Both the position numbers and the translations under genes were made by a program. A stretch of DNA of 35,866 nt, from NCBI GenBank assembly GCA_035620975.1, contig DASPFV010000091.1:1-35866 (forward strand), given 5' to 3'. Source of the stretch: DASPFV01 sp035620975 (GTDB taxonomy: Bacteria; Acidobacteriota; Vicinamibacteria; Vicinamibacterales; 2-12-FULL-66-21). The notes beneath the pieces were generated by a model, which did not search any database, was not told where the DNA came from, and saw nothing but the letters and a program-made list of their open reading frames with translations. Positions 30,998 through 35,866 of the stretch are shown in pieces (positions within the stretch are counted from its first letter, which is position 1; every line of letters begins with the position of its first letter).

Positions 30998-32889
30998 GGT
31001 GACGACAGCCACGGCACTTTCATCATGTCCAGCCCCACGGAAATGGCGGCATTGCCCAGCACTGCCAGGGGGAGGAACGATCGCCACGGAAGCGGCGACA
31101 CCAGGACGTTGAAGGCGACCGTCATCGGCAGCACCACGCGGCCAACGGCCCCGGGATGTCCCTCCCACACGGCGTCCCCGAGCACCACAGCCAGCAGCGC
31201 ATAGGCGATGCCGAGGCGCCACCAGGGGCTGCGCCAGTCGGGGCGCGAGGCGAAGAAGACTGCCTGGGTCGTGAGGCCGATCAGGGTCAGGAGGCTGAAT
31301 CGCGCGTACGACTCCCATCCGCCCTGCTGCAGGTCGCGCAAAGTGGCCGACCATTTGCCCAGGTACGCGGCGAACGGCGCGCCGAAGTTGCGCAGCCCGG
31401 TGTCGTCTGCGTCCAGCCCCAGCGACGAGAGGTAGAGCATCCACGAGAGGAGGGGCAGGATGACGATGAGGCCCTGGAGCGCGAGTGCCTGCAGGGATCG
31501 CTTCGTCACCCTGTCCGGCGCCAGGAGGACGGCACCAATCAGGTTCGTTTCCCGCGCGAGCGCCGCGATTGCCAGCAGGACGGCAGCCGAGCTGCGGCGG
31601 TTGCGCTCGACGGCGCGCACCGCGAGCGCCAGGATCAATACGCTCGCCCCGTCCGGCAGCGACTGCCGCATGCTCGCGAGCAACCCCTCGCCGAGCAGGC
31701 ACGCCGTCCAGGCGATCGTCGGTCGCGCCGCACCCGGCGGCAGCCAGCGCGTGAGCAGAAAGGCGAGAACCAGCCAGCTTGCGACATTGAGAAGCGCATA
31801 CGCCTGCAGCACGCGCCAGGGGTCGCCCCAGCCGAGCACGTGCGCCGTCCACGGCAGCAGGATCCGGCGGCCGCGGTAGGCCGGGCTGTCCAGCGCGTGC
31901 CGGATTCCATCGCTGCGCAGCAGCGGGTCAATCGCGAGCTGCGCGTAGAACTGGCCGTCGTAGCCGCTTCCGACGTCCACCCAGTGCGGCACGTTCCGCA
32001 GCGTGGGGAGCTTGCTGGACTCGAAGCTTCCGCCGAACAGGATGAGCGGCGTGAAGCCGACCTTCGGCCGGTACAGCTGCCCGACGCTCCAGAGCACGAG
32101 GACGATCACGGCTGCGTGCGGCGCGTACCGCAAACGCGGCCGCACGATCATCCAGGCCGTCGGCCCCACGCGGCGCCCTGCCCAGGCGAGCGGGTCGGCA
32201 TAGAGCACGGCGGCGAGCAGGAGGAACGTACCCGGGGACAGCAGCAGGCGGAAGGGGCTGATCAGGTGTGCCAGCAGCCCCGCGGCGAAGAGCAGGAGGA
32301 CGACGCCCATTGCGGCGCGGTGCAGCCGGCGGACGGTGCGGCGCCGTGGCCAGTCGGGCCTCGGCCGCAGGGCCAGCAACCCGAGTCCCGCCGCCGCCGC
32401 GAGCCACCAGGGCACGCGACGCGGCTGCCGGTCGCGCGGGGCGATCACGAAGTCGATGAGGCCTCTCGAGAAGCCATGGACGTTCGCGATCTCCGCGTAC
32501 AGCAGCGACCAGCCTGTCCGGTCCGCGCTGATCCGGACGTGATGATCTGCCGAATCGGCGAGGTAGCCGGACGCATCGACCCGGCGCTCGTCTCCGCGCG
32601 CGACCCTGACGGTCTTCAAGGTGACCTCGTCGAGCGCGATCGTGAACATGGTCGGCTCGGCCCCCGCGCGCAGGCGGAGGATCACCGCCACGGGCCAGCC
32701 CGCGAGGCGGGCCGGGTTCCGGATCGGAAGCGTGACGCTCGTAGCATCGGAGGGAATGGGCGCGACCGGCGGGCGGGATCGCACGCGCTCGAATCCCCGA
32801 TCGACAGCCGTGGCGAGGACGACGAAGCAGAGGAGGGCGAGGAAGACCGACCAGCCGCGTTTTCCCTTTCCCCCTTTCCCATCTCCCAT
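30994..32889 (-). CDS. GT-C-like membrane protein with N-terminal beta module
   Basis: 631 aa. After a Gly/Lys-rich start and a TM helix (WSVFLALLCFVVLATAV), an extracytoplasmic beta module ends in AEIANVHGFSRGLIDFVIAP (GFSRG 139-143), matching the downstream paralogue. The membrane part has about ten TM helices; its first loop carries VDVGSGYDGQFYAQLAIDP with candidate catalytic Asp311, and SPAYRGRRILLPW, a signature seen in uncharacterised GT-C proteins. It lacks the soluble C-terminal domain of its neighbour. It begins 14 bases after the MurG-like gene and overlaps the next gene by GTGA. A role in cell-surface glycan assembly is inferred. Confidence 0.8.
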   Translation of the reverse strand: MGDGKGGKGKRGWSVFLALLCFVVLATAVDRGFERVRSRPPVAPIPSDATSVTLPIRNPARLAGWPVAVILRLRAGAEPTMFTIALDEVTLKTVRVARGDERRVDASGYLADSADHHVRISADRTGWSLLYAEIANVHGFSRGLIDFVIAPRDRQPRRVPWWLAAAAGLGLLALRPRPDWPRRRTVRRLHRAAMGVVLLLFAAGLLAHLISPFRLLLSPGTFLLLAAVLYADPLAWAGRRVGPTAWMIVRPRLRYAPHAAVIVLVLWSVGQLYRPKVGFTPLILFGGSFESSKLPTLRNVPHWVDVGSGYDGQFYAQLAIDPLLRSDGIRHALDSPAYRGRRILLPWTAHVLGWGDPWRVLQAYALLNVASWLVLAFLLTRWLPPGAARPTIAWTACLLGEGLLASMRQSLPDGASVLILALAVRAVERNRRSSAAVLLAIAALARETNLIGAVLLAPDRVTKRSLQALALQGLIVILPLLSWMLYLSSLGLDADDTGLRNFGAPFAAYLGKWSATLRDLQQGGWESYARFSLLTLIGLTTQAVFFASRPDWRSPWWRLGIAYALLAVVLGDAVWEGHPGAVGRVVLPMTVAFNVLVSPLPWRSFLPLAVLGNAAISVGLDMMKVPWLSSP

Positions 32890-32903
32890 GCAGGCGTTCC
32901 CGG

Positions 32904-34022
32904 TTACCGTTCGAGGTGCTCGAGGATCATACCCGCGATTCGCGCGGCGCCATCGGTGGCCGGCTTCGCGGTCGGTTCCCTCCGGGCCAGAACCGCGTCC
33001 AGCGGCGCCCGCCACCGACCCTGGAACAGCTCGATCTGGTCGATGTACCCGCAACGGAGGAGCGCGGGCATGGCGTCCACGAGGACCTCGTACTCGCGGA
33101 ACCGTCCGCGCGACGTGTAGAGGATCGCCGGACCATTGGCCACGCACTCGGAGATGATGCCGTATCCAGGTTTGGTGAGGACGACATCCGCCGCCGCGAC
33201 GAGATCCTCGTATTGGAATCCGGACTCGTAGATCCTCTGCTCGGGAACCACGTGTACGCCCGGGCGATCCAGCGCCGCCACGCCGGCGGCTTCGTGGCTC
33301 GTCAGCAGGACGTCGTACGCCGGCAGGCAGTCGAGATGGTCAAAGTCCAGGTCCCTGACGGCGAACCCGCCGAACGAGAACAGGACGATCGGGCGGTCCG
33401 CCGGCAGACCGAGCGTCCGGCGGACCGTGGCGCGATCGTGACGCGCATGCCGTGCGACGAACGGCACGTCGATGATCCGCTCCGCCTCAAAGGCGGCGAA
33501 CCCGCCATGCATCGGGAGCCGCCAGGCGCCGCCGGCGCGACCGTAGGCCTGCCGGATGTGCGGGATGAGCTCCGGCGCCGAGCCGAGCTCCGCGGGGTAC
33601 CCTTCGTAGATCCAGTCCCAGGTGAAGTTCGAGACGACGACCGACGGCACGCCGGCGGCCCACGCCGCTTCGCACGCGAGGGGGGGAGCATCGGAGATGA
33701 CCAGCCGTGCCTCGTGCCGGCGGAGCAACGCAGCCTCGCGGGCGGCGCGCGCGGGCAGCTCGGCGTGGAACGCGTCGGCGCGGCAGATGGTCTCCGCCTC
33801 GTCCAGCCGGAGGCTGTCGAACTGCACGACGCCGGTGTCGCAGTCGCCCGGCTCGACCCGGGCGGGCACGCGGAGCGTTCGGCCGAACACGGTCAGCGGC
33901 ACAGACGATCGGATCACGATCTCCACTTCGGGCGCGCGCGCGCCGAGCGCATTGACGATCGCGATCTGCCGTGAGGCGTGGCCGAAGCCGTGGCCGGAGA
34001 TGTAGAAGAAGACCGCCGCCAA
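32904..34022 (-). CDS. MurG-like GT-B glycosyltransferase resembling the L-arabinokinase N-terminal domain
   Basis: 372 aa, soluble or membrane-peripheral. N-terminus FFYISGHGFGHASRQIAIVN, then LVISDAPPLACEAAWAAGVP and VVVSNFTWDWIYEGYP match the glycosyltransferase-like domain of plant L-arabinokinases, but no kinase domain follows. The C-terminal half shows RPIVLFSFGGFAVRDLD, VVPEQRIYESGFQYEDLVAA ADVVLTKPGYGIISE, the nucleotide-sugar side of a GT-B fold. Start is TTG 34022, 13 bases after the lon stop; no ATG lies near the conserved beginning. The two GT-C genes follow closely. Likely a glycan-biosynthesis transferase; the donor sugar is unknown. Confidence 0.78.
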   Translation of the reverse strand: MAAVFFYISGHGFGHASRQIAIVNALGARAPEVEIVIRSSVPLTVFGRTLRVPARVEPGDCDTGVVQFDSLRLDEAETICRADAFHAELPARAAREAALLRRHEARLVISDAPPLACEAAWAAGVPSVVVSNFTWDWIYEGYPAELGSAPELIPHIRQAYGRAGGAWRLPMHGGFAAFEAERIIDVPFVARHARHDRATVRRTLGLPADRPIVLFSFGGFAVRDLDFDHLDCLPAYDVLLTSHEAAGVAALDRPGVHVVPEQRIYESGFQYEDLVAAADVVLTKPGYGIISECVANGPAILYTSRGRFREYEVLVDAMPALLRCGYIDQIELFQGRWRAPLDAVLARREPTAKPATDGAARIAGMILEHLER

Positions 34023-34035
34023 GGAAGCAGCGCTC

Positions 34036-35866
34036 TCAGGCGGGAGGCGGCAGCGCGGTGGAGAGCACTTCGTCCAGCGTGCGCACGGGCACGAACGTCA
34101 GATCCGTGCGCACCTCCTCGGGCAGCTCGGTCAGGTCCTGCTCGTTGAGCGCGGGCAGGATGAACGTGCGGATTCCGTGACGCCGGGCCGCCAGGGCCTT
34201 CTCCCGGATGCCGCCGACAGGCAGCACGAGGCCGGACAGCGTGATCTCCCCGGTCATGGCCACGTCGGACTGGACGGGCACACCGCGTGCCGCCGACACG
34301 ATCGCCGTCGCCATCGTGACGCCCGCCGAGGGACCGTCCTTGGGAATGGCGCCGGCCGGGACGTGCACGTGGATGTCCTGCTTGCTGAGGAACTCAGGGG
34401 AGAGGCCGAGGGTCGACGCTTCCTGCCGGATGTGCGACAGCGCGGCGCGCGCCGATTCCTGCATGACGGCACCCAGCTGCCCGGTGAGCGTGACGTTGCC
34501 GCTGCCGCCCGGCAGCAGCGCCGCCTCGACGAACAGCACGTCGCCCCCGGTTTCGGTCCAGGCGACGCCGGTGGCCACGCCCGGCCTCGACGTGCGGAAC
34601 GCCGTCTCGGAACGGAACCGCGGCGGCCCCAGATACCCGGCCACCTCGTCCGCGTCGACGCGCGCCGTGTGCGCCGCGTCGGTGGCGACCTTCGAGGCGA
34701 CTTTCCGCGCGATCGTGCCGATCTGCCGCTCGAGGCTCCGCACACCGGCCTCGCGGGTGTAATCGGCGATCACCCGGCGCAGGGCCGCATCGGTGATCTC
34801 GATCTGCCCGTTCTCGAGCCCGTGCTCCTCCCGCTGGCGCGGGACCAGGTAGATCCTGGCGATGTGGACCTTTTCGTGTTCCGTGTAGCCGCTCAGCTGG
34901 ATGATCTCCATGCGATCGAGCAGCGCGGGGTGGACCGTGCCGAGCTGGTTGGCTGTCGCGATGAAGAGCACCTTGGACAGGTCGAGCGTGATCTCGAGGT
35001 AGTGATCGCGGAAGGCGTGGTTCTGCGCTGGATCGAGCACCTCGAGCAGCGCGGCCGCCGGGTCGCCCTGGATCCCGACGGAGATCTTGTCGATCTCGTC
35101 GAGCATCAGCACCGGGTTCGACGAGCCCGCGGTCTTCAGTCCCTGAACGATCCGCCCGGGCATCGACCCGATGTAGGTCCGGCGATGGCCGCGAATCTCG
35201 GCTTCGTCGCGCACCCCGCCGAGCGAGATGCGCACGAACTTCCGGTTCATCGCCCGCGCAATCGACTGGCCGAGCGATGTCTTGCCGACGCCCGGGGGCC
35301 CGACGAAGCACAGGATCGGCCCTTTCATGTCCCCCTTGAGCTTGCGGACGGCCAGGTACTCGACGATCCGCTCCTTGACCTTGTCGAGGTCGTAGTGATC
35401 CTCGTCGAGCACGCGGCGCGCCTCGACGGGATCCAGCCGGTCCTCCGTGGGCTTCTCCCAGGGCACGTCGAGGATCCAGTCGAGATACGTGCGGAGCATC
35501 TGGTATTCCGGCGAAGCCGGGGTCATCCGCTCGATCCGATCGACTTCGCGCATCGCGGCCGTGTGCACGGCCTCGGGCAGGTCGGCCTCGGTCACGCGCC
35601 GGCGCAGCTCGGCAGCTTCGCTGTCCCCCTCGCCCAGCTCGGACTGGATCGCCTTCATCTGCTGCCGCAGCAGGTACTGCCGCTGGGCGTCGGTCATCTC
35701 CTTCTCGGCGCGCGACTCGATGCGGCCCTTGATCTCCAGCACGTCGATCTCGCGCGACAGCGCCGTGGCCACGGCGTCCATCTTGATCGCCAGGCTCGGC
35801 TCCTCCAGGAGCCGCTGCTTGTCCTCCGGCTTCATGTCGAGCAGGCTGGCGAGCAGGTAGGTGATG
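34036..35866 (-). CDS. lon: Lon ATP-dependent protease, partial (5' end outside window)
   Basis: 609 residues are present; the N-terminal substrate-binding domain lies beyond the right edge, and the frame is open to the end. Order seen: helical/coiled region with TDAQRQYLLRQQMKAIQSEL, Walker A VGPPGVGKTSL, Walker B VLMLDEIDKIS, sensor IATANQL, and protease domain with catalytic Ser in KDGPSAGVTMATA and Lys in GGIREKALAARRHG. It degrades misfolded and regulatory proteins in the cytoplasm. Only 13 bases separate it from the glycosyltransferase gene, so read-through into the glycan genes is likely unless they have their own promoter. Confidence 0.96.
   Translation of the reverse strand, partial: ITYLLASLLDMKPEDKQRLLEEPSLAIKMDAVATALSREIDVLEIKGRIESRAEKEMTDAQRQYLLRQQMKAIQSELGEGDSEAAELRRRVTEADLPEAVHTAAMREVDRIERMTPASPEYQMLRTYLDWILDVPWEKPTEDRLDPVEARRVLDEDHYDLDKVKERIVEYLAVRKLKGDMKGPILCFVGPPGVGKTSLGQSIARAMNRKFVRISLGGVRDEAEIRGHRRTYIGSMPGRIVQGLKTAGSSNPVLMLDEIDKISVGIQGDPAAALLEVLDPAQNHAFRDHYLEITLDLSKVLFIATANQLGTVHPALLDRMEIIQLSGYTEHEKVHIARIYLVPRQREEHGLENGQIEITDAALRRVIADYTREAGVRSLERQIGTIARKVASKVATDAAHTARVDADEVAGYLGPPRFRSETAFRTSRPGVATGVAWTETGGDVLFVEAALLPGGSGNVTLTGQLGAVMQESARAALSHIRQEASTLGLSPEFLSKQDIHVHVPAGAIPKDGPSAGVTMATAIVSAARGVPVQSDVAMTGEITLSGLVLPVGGIREKALAARRHGIRTFILPALNEQDLTELPEEVRTDLTFVPVRTLDEVLSTALPPPA

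Noticed and set aside
30998..31852. Upstream extension of the second GT-C gene to give about 1068 codons
   Set aside because: The extension is an out-of-frame reading of the first GT-C gene; the GTG at 30997 overlaps that gene's stop and precedes the first TM helix.

Overview
The window is a GC-rich bacterial chromosome segment that most resembles Acidobacteriota, plausibly class Vicinamibacteria. The main pointers are an acidobacterial-type duplicated orphan permease (ADOP) directly behind its PadR regulator, a Lys/Arg-tailed CarD, an OPT transporter, a DUF4126 membrane protein and many short-period repeats in the spacers. No rRNA, tRNA, CRISPR array, transposase or prophage gene was seen. 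The taxon is inferred from gene content only. Twenty-six protein genes are supported, all intact except lon, which runs off the right edge.

Layout. 0-3.7 kb (minus): a HEAT-repeat protein and an HD-GYP protein, overlapping by ATGA and sharing a related N-terminal module. 3.9-7.9 kb (minus): an HtrA-like protease, then PadR and ADOP overlapping by ATGA, with a tandem palindromic operator in front of padR. 8.0-11.9 kb: an ATP-grasp ligase, an exported methyltransferase (minus), carD with promoter and terminator, a PlsC-type acyltransferase and DUF4126. 12-15.4 kb (minus): an OPT transporter and an exported Ig-like protein, separated by a repeat-filled 290-bp structure bounded by 36-bp inverted repeats. 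15.6-19.8 kb (plus): rex, moaC, a 2-hydroxyacid dehydrogenase and a long-chain acyl-CoA synthetase. 19.9-23.7 kb (minus): a LytS-type kinase, a LytTR regulator, signal peptidase I and a cation efflux protein. 23.9-28.5 kb (plus): a lone nuoI, a metallophosphoesterase, a homocysteine methyltransferase/MTHFR fusion and two different phospholipid N-methyltransferases overlapping by one base. 28.6-35.9 kb (minus): lon, a MurG-like glycosyltransferase and two paralogous GT-C membrane proteins.

Two regulatory themes recur. Seven genes that start transcription units have a -10-like hexamer ending 5-11 bases before the start codon, with no Shine-Dalgarno, which suggests leaderless or near-leaderless mRNAs. 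By contrast, carD and the phospholipid methyltransferase pair have TTGCC(T/G)-N17-TATA(C/G)T promoters with longer leaders. Many partner genes are joined by ATGA, GTGA or TAGTG junctions, suggesting translational coupling.

No single dramatic new defence or mobile system is visible. The most promising undescribed items are the paired HEAT/HD-GYP proteins with a shared module, the GT-C paralogues with a shared extracytoplasmic module, the PadR operator that also hides the ribosome binding site, the tandem phospholipid methyltransferases, and the inverted-repeat element between the OPT gene and its neighbour.
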